Counted from the first letter of the stretch, positions 1 through 11,127 are shown. The stretch: DNA of 64,000 nucleotides from an uncultured Mycobacterium sp. (GCA_900078375.1 FLQS01000003.1:84041-148040), one strand, 5' to 3'. Made by a program: numbers and translations. The notes: generated by a model from the letters alone, not told the origin.

Positions 1-923
1 ATCTGGCCAGGTGGCGTGAAATGGGCTGGCGCTCCCCGGCGCCGTCGGCGACGGCCGCGGTGAACTGGATCGACCCGGCCGGGTGGGCGTCGAAATACCG
101 GGTGGACGCGCCTGACCCGGGTGCCGACCTGGACTTGGCGGCCGGCGAGGCCGCGGCGCTGGATCGGTGGGCGGAGTTCGTCGGCTCCGGCCTGGCTGAC
201 TATGCCGAGGACCGCAACCGCCCGGACAAGCCGGGTATCAGCCGCATGTCGGCACACCTGAAGTTCGGCACGATCCATCCCCGCACGATGGCCGCCGATC
301 TGAACGTCCGGGCCACCGGTCCGGGGGCCTACCTGCGGGAGCTGGCGTTCCGCGACTTTTACGCCGCAGTACTGCACGAGTGGCCGAAGAGCGCGTGGGG
401 GAACTGGAACCGCACCTTCGACGCCATCGAGGTCGACACCGGCGCCGAGGCCGACGCGCTGTTCGAGGCGTGGAAGCAGGGCCGCACCGGCTACCCGATC
501 GTCGACGCGGGGATGCGGCAGCTGCGTGACTCCGGCTTCATGCACAACCGGGTCCGGATGATCGTGGCATCGTTCCTGGTCAAAGACTTGCACCTGCCGT
601 GGCAGTGCGGAGCCCGCTGGTTTCTCGAGCAGCTGGTCGACGGCGATATCGCCAGCAACCAGCACGGCTGGCAGTGGTGTGCCGGCTCGGGAACCGACGC
701 GGCGCCCTACTTCCGGGTGTTCAACCCGACCGCACAGGGGCAGAAGTTCGATCCCGCGGGCGATTACGTGCGGCGCTGGGTGCCCGAGCTGGCCGACCCT
801 GAACTCGCCGGCGTCGACGTCCACAAGCTCAAGGGCGGCCGGCCCGCCGGCTATCCGGAGCCGATCGTCGATCACGCCACCGAGCGCACCGAGGCGTTGC
901 GACGCTACGGCCAGATCGGCTGA
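1..923 (+). CDS. phrB: Deoxyribodipyrimidine photolyase, C-terminal part (5' end outside window)
   Basis: Light-driven repair of cyclobutane pyrimidine dimers. Only the FAD-binding helical domain is inside the window; the frame is open to base 1, so the antenna domain lies upstream. Visible family motifs: HLKFGTIHPR, the stretch around GYPIVDAGMRQL, and the hallmark GDIASNQHGWQW followed by GTDAAPYFRVFNP, which form the FAD and lesion pocket with the electron-transfer tryptophans. The protein ends ALRRYGQIG, a normal end for class I photolyases. Next gene is 64 bp downstream on the same strand. The fold is clear; CPD specificity rather than another cryptochrome-family role is inferred from the motif wording. 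Confidence 0.93.
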   Translation, partial: LARWREMGWRSPAPSATAAVNWIDPAGWASKYRVDAPDPGADLDLAAGEAAALDRWAEFVGSGLADYAEDRNRPDKPGISRMSAHLKFGTIHPRTMAADLNVRATGPGAYLRELAFRDFYAAVLHEWPKSAWGNWNRTFDAIEVDTGAEADALFEAWKQGRTGYPIVDAGMRQLRDSGFMHNRVRMIVASFLVKDLHLPWQCGARWFLEQLVDGDIASNQHGWQWCAGSGTDAAPYFRVFNPTAQGQKFDPAGDYVRRWVPELADPELAGVDVHKLKGGRPAGYPEPIVDHATERTEALRRYGQIG

Positions 924-987
924 GCCCGCGCCGGGTGGGTGTGCCAGAATTACGGCGATTGCCGATCTGAGTCCGACAGGAGCCGCA

Positions 988-1242
988 ATGGTCAGCACCG
1001 AGGTGGAGCGCTACACAGAGGTCGATCCCGCCGACGTACCCTCGGCCGCCTGGGGCTGGAGCAAGGTCTCCCCGCGCACCTGGCACGCTGTCGGCATCTT
1101 CATCACCCTCTTCCTGCTGGCGATGCTGAAGGGCAACCATGTCGGCCACGTCGAGGATTACGTGCTGATTGTGTTCGCGGTGCTGGTCTTCGCTGCCACC
1201 GTCCGCGACTGGTGGGGTCGTCGCCGCGGCTGGATCCGCTAA
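988..1242 (+). CDS. DUF2631 small membrane protein
   Basis: 84-residue protein of unknown function, matching the actinobacterial DUF2631 family (Rv2876-like, from memory). It has a soluble N-terminus with the motif WGWSKVSPRTWH, then two membrane segments (about residues 32-50 and 56-74) and a basic tail RRRGWIR. The ATG is preceded by AGGAG at a spacing of 5, which decides this start over longer in-frame options. It is convergent with rlmN; the 75 bp between them hold a weak hairpin and a dispersed repeat copy. Confidence 0.82.
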   Translation: MVSTEVERYTEVDPADVPSAAWGWSKVSPRTWHAVGIFITLFLLAMLKGNHVGHVEDYVLIVFAVLVFAATVRDWWGRRRGWIR

Positions 1243-1250
1243 GTCTTTCT

Positions 1251-1311
1251 GCGTCGAGATCGACGTTTTGTCGCGATCTACTCGCGATTCTTCTGCGAAA
1301 CGTCGGTTTGG
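1251..1311 (-). repeat. Dispersed intergenic repeat, copy A
   Basis: Read on the minus strand this 61-bp stretch aligns without gaps to 55977-56037 on the plus strand, with 50 of 61 positions identical by my count. The most conserved core is GCGAGTAGATC followed by AAAACGTCGATCTCG. It lies between the convergent 3' ends of the DUF2631 gene and rlmN. It contains short palindromic pieces (CGTCG AGAT CGACG then TTTT), so on the plus strand it could also act as a weak terminator. Confidence 0.7.
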
Positions 1312-1317
1312 CGGCGA

Positions 1318-2409
1318 TTAACCTTCCGCGGCGAGCTGTCCGCAGGCCGCGGCGATCTCGCGCCCGCGGGTATCCCGCACCGTGCACGACACTCCGGCCG
1401 CCTTGACCCGGCGGACGAACTCGCGTTCGGCCGGCTTGGGGCTGGCATCCCACTCACTGCCCGGCGTCGGATTGAGCGGAATCAGGTTGACGTGCACCAG
1501 CGGCCCGAGCGCCTTGTGCAGCTTCTTGCCCAGCAGGTCGGCCCGCCACGGCTGGTCGTTGACGTCGCGGATCAGCGCGTACTCGATCGACACCCGCCGG
1601 CCGGTCGCATCGGCGTAGTAGCGGGCCGCATCGAGCACCTCGCTGACCTTCCAGCGGTTGTTCACCGGCACCAGGGTGTCGCGCAGCTCGTCATCGGGCG
1701 TGTGCAGCGACACCGCCAGCGTCACGCCCAGATGTTCGTCGGCGAGCTTGCGGATCGCCGGCGCCAGCCCGACCGTCGACACCGTCACCGACCGAGCCGA
1801 GATCCCGAAGCCCTCCGGCGCCGCGGCGGTGATGCGCTGCACTGCCGCCAGCGTCCGCGCGTAGTTGGCGAGCGGCTCGCCCATCCCCATGAACACGACG
1901 TTGGACAGTCGCTCCCCGAATTCGTCGCGCGAGGTCACCGCCGCCGCGCGTACCTGCTCGAGGATCTCGGCCGTACTCAGGTTGCGGGTCAGCCCGCCCT
2001 GACCGGTCGCGCAGAACGGGCACGCCATCCCGCAGCCGGCCTGCGACGAGATGCAGACCGTAGTGCGGTTCGGGTAGCGCATCAGCACCGACTCGAAGGT
2101 GGTGCCATCGTGGGCGCGCCACAACGTCTTTCGGGTCTCCCCCGCATCGCATTCGATCTCTTTGGCCACCGACAGCAGCTTCGGGAACAGCGCCTCGGCG
2201 ACCGTGTCGCGGACCGCGGCCGGCAGATCGGTCATCTGCTGCGGGTCGGCCAGCAGCCGCCCGTAGTACTGCTGGGCCAGCTGTTTGGCCCGAAACGCGG
2301 GCAGCCCGAGCTCGGCCACCGCGGCCGCGCGGCCCTCGGCGTCCAGGTCGGCGAGATGGCGCGGTGGCAGCGCACGCCGCGGCGCCTCGAAGACCAGCTC
2401 TTGCTTCAT
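1318..2409 (-). CDS. rlmN: Dual-specificity 23S rRNA/tRNA adenine-C2 methyltransferase RlmN
   Basis: Radical-SAM enzyme that methylates A2503 of 23S rRNA and A37 of some tRNAs. 363 residues, normal length. The 4Fe-4S motif is C126-GMA-C130-PF-C133, and the second catalytic cysteine of the family is present near residue 356 (AAACGQL). The glycine motif [13 protein letters not shown] is intact. The start has no good Shine-Dalgarno; a GATACT hexamer at 2417-2422 sits 7 nt before the ATG, which would fit a leaderless mRNA. It is separated from cdsA by 31 bp. Confidence 0.97.
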   Translation of the reverse strand: MKQELVFEAPRRALPPRHLADLDAEGRAAAVAELGLPAFRAKQLAQQYYGRLLADPQQMTDLPAAVRDTVAEALFPKLLSVAKEIECDAGETRKTLWRAHDGTTFESVLMRYPNRTTVCISSQAGCGMACPFCATGQGGLTRNLSTAEILEQVRAAAVTSRDEFGERLSNVVFMGMGEPLANYARTLAAVQRITAAAPEGFGISARSVTVSTVGLAPAIRKLADEHLGVTLAVSLHTPDDELRDTLVPVNNRWKVSEVLDAARYYADATGRRVSIEYALIRDVNDQPWRADLLGKKLHKALGPLVHVNLIPLNPTPGSEWDASPKPAEREFVRRVKAAGVSCTVRDTRGREIAAACGQLAAEG

Positions 2410-2440
2410 TGGTTCCAGTATCGCTGAGCCGAGCGCCGGC

Positions 2441-3331
2441 TCAGGCCAACAGCGTCAGGACGATCCAGCCGGCGACCGCCGCCGGCAGCATCGCGTCGAT
2501 GCGATCCATGATCCCGCCGTGGCCGGGAAGCAGCGTTCCCATGTCTTTGATGCCCAGGTCGCGCTTGACCTGGGACTCGACCAGGTCGCCAAGCACGCCG
2601 GTGATCACCAGCATCAACCCGAGCGGCAGACCGACCCAGGCCGGCTTGCCCAGCAGGAACGTCACCGACAACACGGATGCGGCGATGCCGAACAGCAGTG
2701 AGCCGCCCAACCCCTCCCAGGACTTCTTCGGGCTGATCGCCGGGACGAGGAGGTGCTTGCCGAACAGCACGCCGGCGGTATAGCCGCCGATATCGGCGAA
2801 GACGACGGTGGCGATCACCGTAAAGACCCGGGCGCCGCCGTTGTCCTGGCCGATCAGCAACGCGGTGAAGCTCGCGAACAGCGGCACCCAGGTGGCCAGC
2901 AGAACCGTGGCGGCGATATCACGCAGATAGTTGACCGGGTGCTCGCGCAGGCCATGGCCGAGCAGGCGCCACACCATGGCGACCACGATGGTGGCGGCGT
3001 AGGCGCCCAACGTCCCAGGCACGCCCCACGGCCACGCCAGCCAGATCATCGCCTGTCCACCGACCAACAGCGGCACGACGGGCATCACGTACCCGTGTTC
3101 GCGCAGCCGGCGGACCACCTCGTGGGTGGCGATCGCGATCGCGATGGCCAGCAGCGGGAACCACCACTTCGGCGCGAACAGCAGACTGCCGATCGCCATG
3201 GCGCCGAGCGCGGCGCCGACGGCGATCGCGGCGGGCAGATCACGGCCGGCGCGAGAGGTTTTCTTTTCCGGCGCTGGACCGGGTGCGCCGGATTCGATGT
3301 CTGCCACAGGCAATGGTTGCTGAGCGGCCAT
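2441..3331 (-). CDS. cdsA: Phosphatidate cytidylyltransferase
   Basis: Makes CDP-diacylglycerol from phosphatidic acid and CTP, the precursor of phosphatidylinositol, cardiolipin and PE. 296 residues: a charged cytosolic N-terminus of about 30 residues, then seven or eight membrane segments. The CDS signature is near the C-terminus, [19 protein letters not shown] then MDR, with the conserved K-D and H-G-G residues. Its ATG overlaps the frr stop by one base (TGATG), so it is translationally coupled as the last gene of pyrH-frr-cdsA. Confidence 0.97.
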   Translation of the reverse strand: MAAQQPLPVADIESGAPGPAPEKKTSRAGRDLPAAIAVGAALGAMAIGSLLFAPKWWFPLLAIAIAIATHEVVRRLREHGYVMPVVPLLVGGQAMIWLAWPWGVPGTLGAYAATIVVAMVWRLLGHGLREHPVNYLRDIAATVLLATWVPLFASFTALLIGQDNGGARVFTVIATVVFADIGGYTAGVLFGKHLLVPAISPKKSWEGLGGSLLFGIAASVLSVTFLLGKPAWVGLPLGLMLVITGVLGDLVESQVKRDLGIKDMGTLLPGHGGIMDRIDAMLPAAVAGWIVLTLLA

Positions 3332-3888
3332 CAGACCTCCAGCAACTCGCCTTCTTTGTGCTTGACCAATTCGTCGATCTGACCGACGTAGGTCGCGGTG
3401 GCCTTGTCCAAGTCCTTCTCTGCGCGGCCGACCTCGTCCTCGCCGGCCTCGCCGTCCTTACGGATGCGGTGCAGTTCCTCCATGACGCGACGGCGGATGT
3501 TGCGCACCGACACCTTGGCGTCCTCACCCTTGGACTTGGCCTGCTTGACCAGATCCCGGCGCCGTTCCTCGGTCAGCTGCGGGATCGACACGCGGATGAT
3601 GTTGCCGTCGTTGGTGGGATTGACGCCCAGGTCGGAGTGGCGGATGGCGTCCTCGATCGCGCGCAATTGCGAAGCCTCGTAGGGCTTGATGACCACCATC
3701 CGCGCCTCGGGGACGTTGACGCTCGACAGCTGCGTGATCGGAGTCGGTGAGCCGTAGTAGTCGACGACGACGCGCGCGAACATGCCGGGGTTGGCCCGTC
3801 CGGTCCGGATGGACGACAAGTCGTCGCGGGCGACCGCGACGGCCTTCTCCATTTTCTCTTCGGCATCGAAGAGAGCCTCTTCAATCAT
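3331..3888 (-). CDS. frr: Ribosome recycling factor
   Basis: Splits post-termination ribosomes together with EF-G. 185 residues, exactly the usual length. Typical motifs: the arm starting [12 protein letters not shown], the sequence YYGSPTPI, and [15 protein letters not shown] in the long helical bundle. Second gene of the pyrH-frr-cdsA cluster, 23 bp after pyrH. A shared transcript with pyrH is inferred from the spacing. Confidence 0.98.
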   Translation of the reverse strand: MIEEALFDAEEKMEKAVAVARDDLSSIRTGRANPGMFARVVVDYYGSPTPITQLSSVNVPEARMVVIKPYEASQLRAIEDAIRHSDLGVNPTNDGNIIRVSIPQLTEERRRDLVKQAKSKGEDAKVSVRNIRRRVMEELHRIRKDGEAGEDEVGRAEKDLDKATATYVGQIDELVKHKEGELLEV

Positions 3889-3903
3889 TTAGCGCCACAT
3901 CTC

Positions 3904-3919
3904 CTAGCTGACTAGCTGA
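3904..3919. repeat. Tandem 8-bp duplication at the pyrH stop
   Basis: CTAGCTGA occurs twice back to back; on the coding strand this is TCAGCTAG twice. The first coding-strand copy supplies the pyrH stop codon (TAG at 3912-3914). Probably a slippage duplication with no function; recorded because it sits across a stop codon. Confidence 0.8.
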
Positions 3920-4649
3920 CCAGAGTTCCGATCTTCTCACCTGCGACCGCCCGGGCGATATTCCCGTCGGTCAGCAGGTTGAAGACCAGGATCGGCATCC
4001 CGTTGTCCATGCACAAACTGAAGGCGGTGGCATCGGCCACCTGAAGGCCTCGGTCGATGACCTCACGGTGGCTGATCTCGGTGAGCATCTCGGCGTTCGG
4101 GTCCTGCCGCGGGTCGGCGGTGAAGACCCCGTCGACGGCCTTGGCCATCAGGACGATGTCGGCGCGGATCTCCAGGGCACGCTGCGCGGCGGTGGTGTCG
4201 GTGGAGAAATACGGCAGCCCCATGCCGGCGCCGAAGATCACCACGCGCCCCTTCTCCAGGTGGCGCACCGCGCGCAACGGGATGTAGGGCTCGGCAACCT
4301 GACCCATGGTGATCGCGGTCTGCACCCGCGTGACGATGCCTTCCTTCTCCAGGAAGTCTTGCAGCGCAAGGCTGTTCATCACGGTGCCGAGCATGCCCAT
4401 GTAGTCCGACCGGGTGCGTTCCATCCCGCGCTGCTGCAGCTGGGCACCGCGGAAGAAGTTCCCGCCACCGATCACGACGGCGACCTGCGCGCCGCTGCGC
4501 ACCACTTCGGCGATCTGCCGGGCCACCAGGGCGACGACGTCGGGATCCAGCCCGACCGACCCGCCGCCGAACATCTCCCCGCCGAGCTTGAGCACCACCC
4601 GGTTGAAATGCGGCCGCAGTTCCTGCGAATGCGTCGCCGTCTCCCCCAT
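3912..4649 (-). CDS. pyrH: Uridylate kinase (UMP kinase)
   Basis: Phosphorylates UMP to UDP in pyrimidine synthesis; a hexameric amino-acid-kinase fold enzyme, inhibited by UTP and activated by GTP in the family. 245 residues. Motifs: [12 protein letters not shown] near the N-terminus, [14 protein letters not shown], and [13 protein letters not shown]. The ATG at 4649 is chosen because GGAGGA lies 5 nt upstream; a longer in-frame start at 4682 adds a non-conserved segment. First gene of the pyrH-frr-cdsA operon. Confidence 0.97.
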   Translation of the reverse strand: MGETATHSQELRPHFNRVVLKLGGEMFGGGSVGLDPDVVALVARQIAEVVRSGAQVAVVIGGGNFFRGAQLQQRGMERTRSDYMGMLGTVMNSLALQDFLEKEGIVTRVQTAITMGQVAEPYIPLRAVRHLEKGRVVIFGAGMGLPYFSTDTTAAQRALEIRADIVLMAKAVDGVFTADPRQDPNAEMLTEISHREVIDRGLQVADATAFSLCMDNGMPILVFNLLTDGNIARAVAGEKIGTLVS

Positions 4650-4772
4650 CAGACTCCTCCGAAATAGTCGGGCTCCTGGCATGAGAGTGCCATCCCGGCG
4701 ACTTTCGGGACGGCACTTCCATCCTGCCTTATCGGCGAAGCTGTCGATTTCCCGGGTTATGCCTGGTGCACG

Positions 4773-5126
4773 TCACCAAAGAACGGCGATGGCCGCCGCC
4801 GTCAGCGACAGGACCCCGACCAAGACGAACACCGGACGCGGTACGGGTTCACCGGTGCGCCGCTGCCGGGCATTGCCCATGCCGAGCAAGCCACCAATCA
4901 CGACAAGGATGGCCAACTTGACCCCAATTTTGGGGTAGTTCAAGACAATTCCTGCCGGCCACGGTGCCGCCAGCGCGACCCCGGTGAGCAACGAGACCAG
5001 CAGTCCGTAGTCCATCGTCCTGGTGGTGCGGAATCGCCGGGCCGCCGCCTCGGCCACCCACACGCCGAATGTGACGGCGAACCCGACGATGTGCACCAAG
5101 ATAACTACGTTGCGTAGTAGTTCCAT
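4773..5126 (-). CDS. Conserved membrane protein, four predicted helices
   Basis: 117 residues with four hydrophobic segments (about 5-25, 41-60, 66-86, 98-117) and short polar loops. I recognise it only as a small actinobacterial integral membrane protein and cannot assign a function. It starts MELLRNVVILVHIVG, contains HIVGFAVTFGVW in helix 1, and the loop after helix 3 is basic (NARQRRTG), suggesting that end is cytosolic. It lies between pyrH and a methyltransferase gene on the same strand, 27 bp from the latter. Confidence 0.75.
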   Translation of the reverse strand: MELLRNVVILVHIVGFAVTFGVWVAEAAARRFRTTRTMDYGLLVSLLTGVALAAPWPAGIVLNYPKIGVKLAILVVIGGLLGMGNARQRRTGEPVPRPVFVLVGVLSLTAAAIAVLW

Positions 5127-5153
5127 GGCGGTGAGCCTACGACACGTCGCCCG

Positions 5154-6300
<1,147 letters not shown>

Positions 6301-6304
6301 CCGG

Positions 6305-8284
6305 TCAGTGGTGGGAATGGCAGCCCTTCGGCGGTGACGGCGGCAGGTCCAGCGCCGGGTTCCCGTCGAAGAACCCGATCGGCTTCAGATGGAAACCCGC
6401 ATACGCACACGGCATTACCGGCCAATCCTCCGGCCGGACGATGTGGTGCGCGCCGAGGGTGTACCAGAGCACCACATCGGTGTCGTCCAGCGGGGCGTCG
6501 TCCGCGATGAACTCCGGCAGGCCCTGGGCGTCCGGCGACTGGTACATGTAGTCACCCGCGGCGAATTTCTCGGCCGGGTCGTATTTCGTCACCCACAGGT
6601 TGTGCTGAACGAACTTCGCACGGTCGTAGATGTAGGAGCCTTCCTGCACCATCACCGGAACGATTTCGCGTGGCACCAGCTTGTAGGCGACCGGGCTGCC
6701 GAGTTCGTTGGTCTTGGACGGGTTGGTCACCTTCCAGTACCGGCCGGTGTTCCAGTCCCAATCCCTGGCACCTTCTGCTTCCGAGGCCACCAGCGTGTCC
6801 TTGGTGATCCAGGCGTTTTTGTGCGGGTTCAGCTCCGGATCGGGCTCCGGAATCGAATCCACCTCGTAGACGCTGTTTTTCGCACCATCGACGCTCATGT
6901 CGAGACGGAAGTTGAAGAAGTGCTGGTGATTCGGGCCGTAGATGCCAGGTGCGACGAGCTTGCCCCAGCGGGGTGATTCCCCTTCTTCGACCGCACCCGT
7001 GGTGAGTACGCCCGAGAGCTTGACCTCCACTTCGATCGACGCGTCGTTGTAGAAGTACCAGAAGAAGCCGTACTCGTAGTTGCCCACCGTGCAGATCATC
7101 GAGACGACCAGCCGCCGCGAGCGCCGGACCTCCACCTCGCCGGTGCGAAAATCGGTGTGCTTCCATGAGATTCCGTAGTCCTCCTCGTGCATGCAGATGG
7201 CGTTCGGAATCGTCACCGCATTGCCGTCGGAATCGTTGACCGTGCCGTCGAAGTACTTGATCTCGCCCAGGCAGTCGCAGCCGAGGGTCAACGGGTTGGC
7301 CGAGAATCCCATGCCGACTTCACCCATATCGAACACGTTCTTGTTCCAGTGGGTCGGTGACGTGTCGCCGTAGGGCACCACCATTTCCGAGAGCGATCCG
7401 CGATACAGGATCGGACGGGTCTGGCCACGGTCGGTGTAGGTGACCTCATGGATGGTGATGCCCTCCCGCGGGTTGAAACCGAGCCGCAAAGACCACTTCT
7501 GCCACTGGACTTTCCACCCGTCGACGGTGAAGCTCGGCCCGTCCGGCTGGGTGATGTCGATGGTCTTGACGTCGTCGCGGAACTGGGTGAACGCGGGCCG
7601 ATTATCCTCGTCGAACATGAACTGGGCCGAGTAGTTGCCGGCCTTCGGCGGAAGCGGCACCACCCCGTGGTCCTCCACCTCGAGCACCGTCATGGTGTCG
7701 AGGTCGAACGTCACGATCACGCCTTCTACGGGGCGCGCATAGCCGTGCTCAGACGCCGCGGCGCGCATGAACGTCAGCGGCCGGCAGATCAGTGGCGAGT
7801 TCTCGTAATGGTCCTGAGCGCCGTAGTAGCCGGCCGGCCAGGGGTCGATCATCGCCAGGTCGAAATCGGTGATGCCGCGCTTGAGCATCGCCGCCTGCCA
7901 CCGCGGGTCGGCACGGACCACCTCCTCCACCCCGGTCATGTGCTCGACCAGATACGACGGGAAGCGGCCCGGGATCGCGGTCCACGACTCCACCACCCGG
8001 GCGCCGATGTCGACGACCGACTCGTAGACCAACTTGGCCGCCGCGTCGTACATCGTGATGAACGCCCGTCTCGGCACGTCGGACATCGACTCGAACGTCA
8101 GCTGCGCGTTCTTAGCCGGCTCCGCGAGCTGGATCATCACGAATTTCAGTGTCGGACTGGCGTATTCCGAGTCCTTGACGACGGCCGCGGCGGTCTCGAT
8201 CTCGGCGCCGGTCAGCGGGTCGAGAGGGTAACAGGCACGGTCGTCGGTTATCGCCGTGCTCAGCACGGTGCCTTCCATGGTCAT
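6305..8284 (-). CDS. Copper amine oxidase (primary-amine oxidase)
   Basis: Oxidises primary amines to aldehydes, releasing ammonia and H2O2, with copper and the self-made cofactor topaquinone. 659 residues. The topaquinone precursor is Y403 in GNYEYG; the candidate catalytic base is D319 in NVFDMGEVG, the same 84-residue distance seen in Arthrobacter globiformis enzyme (from memory D298 and Y382). Copper ligands H453 and H455 are in PNHQHFF, and the third histidine lies in LGAHHIVRPEDW near residue 615. No signal peptide is visible, so it is probably cytosolic. It follows the APC permease gene by 6 bp, which suggests that permease brings in the substrate amine. Confidence 0.96.
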   Translation of the reverse strand: MTMEGTVLSTAITDDRACYPLDPLTGAEIETAAAVVKDSEYASPTLKFVMIQLAEPAKNAQLTFESMSDVPRRAFITMYDAAAKLVYESVVDIGARVVESWTAIPGRFPSYLVEHMTGVEEVVRADPRWQAAMLKRGITDFDLAMIDPWPAGYYGAQDHYENSPLICRPLTFMRAAASEHGYARPVEGVIVTFDLDTMTVLEVEDHGVVPLPPKAGNYSAQFMFDEDNRPAFTQFRDDVKTIDITQPDGPSFTVDGWKVQWQKWSLRLGFNPREGITIHEVTYTDRGQTRPILYRGSLSEMVVPYGDTSPTHWNKNVFDMGEVGMGFSANPLTLGCDCLGEIKYFDGTVNDSDGNAVTIPNAICMHEEDYGISWKHTDFRTGEVEVRRSRRLVVSMICTVGNYEYGFFWYFYNDASIEVEVKLSGVLTTGAVEEGESPRWGKLVAPGIYGPNHQHFFNFRLDMSVDGAKNSVYEVDSIPEPDPELNPHKNAWITKDTLVASEAEGARDWDWNTGRYWKVTNPSKTNELGSPVAYKLVPREIVPVMVQEGSYIYDRAKFVQHNLWVTKYDPAEKFAAGDYMYQSPDAQGLPEFIADDAPLDDTDVVLWYTLGAHHIVRPEDWPVMPCAYAGFHLKPIGFFDGNPALDLPPSPPKGCHSHH

Positions 8285-8290
8285 ATCGGT

Positions 8291-9811
8291 CTAAACCGCC
8301 TCGGGGCTAGGTGTTTCGGATTTCTTGAGATCCAGCACGGCCAGGTGCGCCAGTGCGTCCTCTTGGGTCATCTTGTGCGCCGAGCGGCGGCCGAAGATGT
8401 ACACGACCACGCCGAGGGCGAACATGCCCATCGCGATGCTGCCGGTCCACGTCATCCAGGTGCTGTCAGGCACATCCGCGATCCACGACTTCGCGAACGA
8501 GTAGTAGACACCGCCGATGGTGCCCAGCGAGCCGATGATGACGGTGATCCAGACACCGACCGTGCCGCCCGGGATCCGCCAGAACTTCTCTGCGGCATAG
8601 CGATCGGCGTACTTCTTGCGCGCGATGATGACGGGGACCAGGAAGAAGAATCCGGAGATCAGCCACGCGATAGACAGACCGCCCTGCAGGAACACGGTGA
8701 CGTTGGCCATGCTGCTTTGTGAGTACAGCCCCACGATGAGCAGCGACGAGAGCACGCCCTGGATGAGGATCGCCGTCACCGGATTGCGGGTACGCGGATT
8801 GAGGTGAGTGAAAATCCGCGGCAGGTGACGTTCCAGACCGGAGACGAAGATCAACCGGGAGTAGGTGACCTGGTAGCTCATCAACGCCACAAACACGATG
8901 ATGGCCAGTACGACTGCCGCCACTTCCATCACGCCCGTGGGTGCGGCGGTGCCGAGCATGCCGATGACACCGGTGACCGGATTCACCTGGTCTGCCGGCA
9001 GCACCATGATGGTGCCCAGCGTGGTCAGCAGGTAGATGAGGATCAGTGCGATCGATCCGTAGACGACCATCTTCGGTCCGCTCTTGCGCACCGAGAGGAA
9101 CTCCGCGCCCATGTTGTACGGAGTCTCGACACCGACCAGGTAGAGCAGCACGGTGCCATACAGGAAGCCGGCGCCGGCGAAGTCGGGCACCGTTGCGGCG
9201 TGCGCGGTGAACTCCTGGGCCGACCCGTTGCGGATGGCGTAGATGACGCCCGACACAAAGATGACGGCGGTCAGCACCCAGTACACGACGAAGACGGTGT
9301 TCATAATGCGCTGGTTGGCAGCCAGTTTGGCCAGGGCCAACCCGACCACGGCCCACAGCAGCACCACCTGAAGAATGATGGTGAGCGTCAGCCCGAGTTC
9401 GGCGTGGAAGGCCAGCAGCAGGAACTGCAGGATGATCGCCGGCGACGACGCGGAGTTGAGCACCACCGGAATCCACGACAGATAACCGCCGATGAATCCC
9501 CATGTCTCGCCCATGGTCCGGGTGGCCCAGATGTACACACCACCTTCACCCGGCCACAGGTTGCCCAGTTCGGCGACCGCCATGCCCGCGGGGATCAGGA
9601 AGGTGAGGATGCCGAGAATCCACATCGGGATCGCGGTCCAGCCGCCGGCCGCCATGATCGACGAGCCGGTGATCCAGCAGATGATGAAGACATAGGTGGC
9701 CGTGAGGCCGAAGGTCGTCATCACCTTCGGCAGCACCTGCTCAGGGACGAGTTCTGTGGCCAGAAGCTTGTCGCGCTGAGCCGACGCTGGCGCCTCGAGT
9801 TCTTGCGTCAT
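8291..9811 (-). CDS. APC-family amino acid/amine permease
   Basis: 506 residues with about 12 membrane helices, N-terminal half beginning near TFGLTATYVFIICWITG and the APC-type motif NLWPGEGGVYIWATRTMGE after helix 2. Resembles the glutamate:GABA antiporter-like branch of the APC superfamily. It sits between the ABC ATPase gene (24 bp) and the amine oxidase gene (6 bp). Uptake of a primary amine or an amino acid is inferred from this context. The C-terminal tail of about 35 residues is charged and cytosolic. Confidence 0.9.
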   Translation of the reverse strand: MTQELEAPASAQRDKLLATELVPEQVLPKVMTTFGLTATYVFIICWITGSSIMAAGGWTAIPMWILGILTFLIPAGMAVAELGNLWPGEGGVYIWATRTMGETWGFIGGYLSWIPVVLNSASSPAIILQFLLLAFHAELGLTLTIILQVVLLWAVVGLALAKLAANQRIMNTVFVVYWVLTAVIFVSGVIYAIRNGSAQEFTAHAATVPDFAGAGFLYGTVLLYLVGVETPYNMGAEFLSVRKSGPKMVVYGSIALILIYLLTTLGTIMVLPADQVNPVTGVIGMLGTAAPTGVMEVAAVVLAIIVFVALMSYQVTYSRLIFVSGLERHLPRIFTHLNPRTRNPVTAILIQGVLSSLLIVGLYSQSSMANVTVFLQGGLSIAWLISGFFFLVPVIIARKKYADRYAAEKFWRIPGGTVGVWITVIIGSLGTIGGVYYSFAKSWIADVPDSTWMTWTGSIAMGMFALGVVVYIFGRRSAHKMTQEDALAHLAVLDLKKSETPSPEAV

Positions 9812-9835
9812 ACGGTTACTTCCAATCCTGTTGGA

Positions 9836-10558
9836 TCAGTTGATGATTTGTCCGTCTCGCATCCGGACAACACGGCTCGCTTCGTCGGCCACCGTGGGAT
9901 CATGGGTGCTCGCGACGACCGTGACGCCCATCGTCGAGCACAGGTCGCGCAGCATGCGCACCACCGTCTCCCCCGTGCGGTGGTCCAGATTTGCAGTCGG
10001 TTCGTCGGCCAGCACCAGCGTCGGGCTGCTGATCAGCGACCGCGCGATCGCGGTGCGCTGCTGCTCACCGCCGGACATCTTGGTCGGCTGGTGGTGCACC
10101 CGGTGGCTGAGGCCGACGAGGTCGAGCAGTTCCAGCGCCCGCTTACGCAGCGACTTGCGGTCGTAGGGCTCGAACATCAGTGGCAGTTCGACGTTTTCGA
10201 CCGCCGACAGGAACGGGATCAGGTTGTAACTCTGGAAGATGAACCCGATCGTGTCGTGGCGCAGCGATGCGAACTGGCTTTCGGTCAGCTTCGCGGTATC
10301 GCGGCCGGCGATCAGCACCGAGCCTTTGGTCGGCCGGTCCAGCCCACCGATGATGTTCAGCAGTGTCGACTTGCCGCTGCCGCTCGGACCCATCAGACAA
10401 ACGAATTCGCCCGGCATGACCGTCAAATCGGCGGCGATGAGGGCCTTGACCACTTCGTCGCCGAGCTTGTGCAATTTCCACACATCACTGATCTCGATCA
10501 CCGGCGACGGCTCGGGTGCCGGTACGAGGTCCGGGGTGGCGTCTTCGACTGCGGTCAT
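9836..10558 (-). CDS. ABC transporter ATP-binding protein, MacB/LolD type
   Basis: 240 residues with all ABC motifs: Walker A GPSGSGKSTLL, Q-loop in FIFQSYNLIPF, signature MSGGEQQR, Walker B LVLADEPTANLD and switch histidine STHD. The sequence class (short linker, SYNLIPFLSAVENVELPL) is that of ATPases paired with FtsX/MacB permeases, which extrude or mechanically transmit rather than import. A proline-rich N-terminal tail of about 20 residues precedes the domain. The ATG at 10558 has GGAGG upstream and lies 2 bp after the second permease gene. Confidence 0.93.
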   Translation of the reverse strand: MTAVEDATPDLVPAPEPSPVIEISDVWKLHKLGDEVVKALIAADLTVMPGEFVCLMGPSGSGKSTLLNIIGGLDRPTKGSVLIAGRDTAKLTESQFASLRHDTIGFIFQSYNLIPFLSAVENVELPLMFEPYDRKSLRKRALELLDLVGLSHRVHHQPTKMSGGEQQRTAIARSLISSPTLVLADEPTANLDHRTGETVVRMLRDLCSTMGVTVVASTHDPTVADEASRVVRMRDGQIIN

Positions 10559-10560
10559 GT

Positions 10561-11127
10561 CTAACCTCCGGTCGACAGGGAGCGAATGGGGGGACGCGAC
10601 GCCGCGTTCCAGGTGGGCACGATGCTGGTGGCCAGGGCGGCGGCGATACTGACCGCGACGGCGATCGCCGCACCGAAGCCGACGCCGGCCGATGACACTC
10701 CGGTGGGGACCAGGCCAAGCGCGCCGAGCGCCACGGCGGCGATGACGGCCAGCACCACACCGCCGAAGGCGCCAAGGACGGCGGCGACCGCGGGTTCGAC
10801 CAGCAGCGCGGCGATTACGGACCCGCGCCGCACGCCGGTAGCCCCGAGAACGCCGAGTTCGCGGGTGCGGTGCGCGATCGTGCGGGTGGTCGCGACGGCC
10901 ACCTCGACGACACCGACCAGCAGCACGGTGATCGCGATCAGGATGACGGCCCGGCCGATTTCGGCGGCATGGCCCAGCGATGCCGATTGGGCCTGGATGC
11001 CCGCCGACATCCCGAAGACGATGACGACGAGGAAGGCGCCCGTCGCGGTGGTGACGATCGGCAGCACCATCTCGCGAACCCGACGCCGTGCGGCCAGCCA
11101 CCCGTAGGACAGTCCGAACTTGATCAT
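10561..11127 (-). CDS. FtsX-like ABC permease, short form without extracytoplasmic domain
   Basis: 188 residues and four membrane segments (about 20-45, 60-85, 105-135, 155-175). It matches the C-terminal FtsX domain: RTRELGVLGATGVRRGSVIAALLVEPAV is the coupling-helix region that contacts the ATPase. Unlike its partner there is almost no extracytoplasmic loop between helices 1 and 2. The ATG shares one base with the upstream permease stop (TGATG), so the two subunits are translationally coupled, expected for a heterodimeric permease. Confidence 0.87.
   Translation of the reverse strand: MIKFGLSYGWLAARRRVREMVLPIVTTATGAFLVVIVFGMSAGIQAQSASLGHAAEIGRAVILIAITVLLVGVVEVAVATTRTIAHRTRELGVLGATGVRRGSVIAALLVEPAVAAVLGAFGGVVLAVIAAVALGALGLVPTGVSSAGVGFGAAIAVAVSIAAALATSIVPTWNAASRPPIRSLSTGG

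Noticed and set aside
1252..1269. Intrinsic terminator after the DUF2631 gene
   Set aside because: Stem of only 5 bp (CGTCG/CGACG) before TTTT; more likely part of the dispersed repeat.
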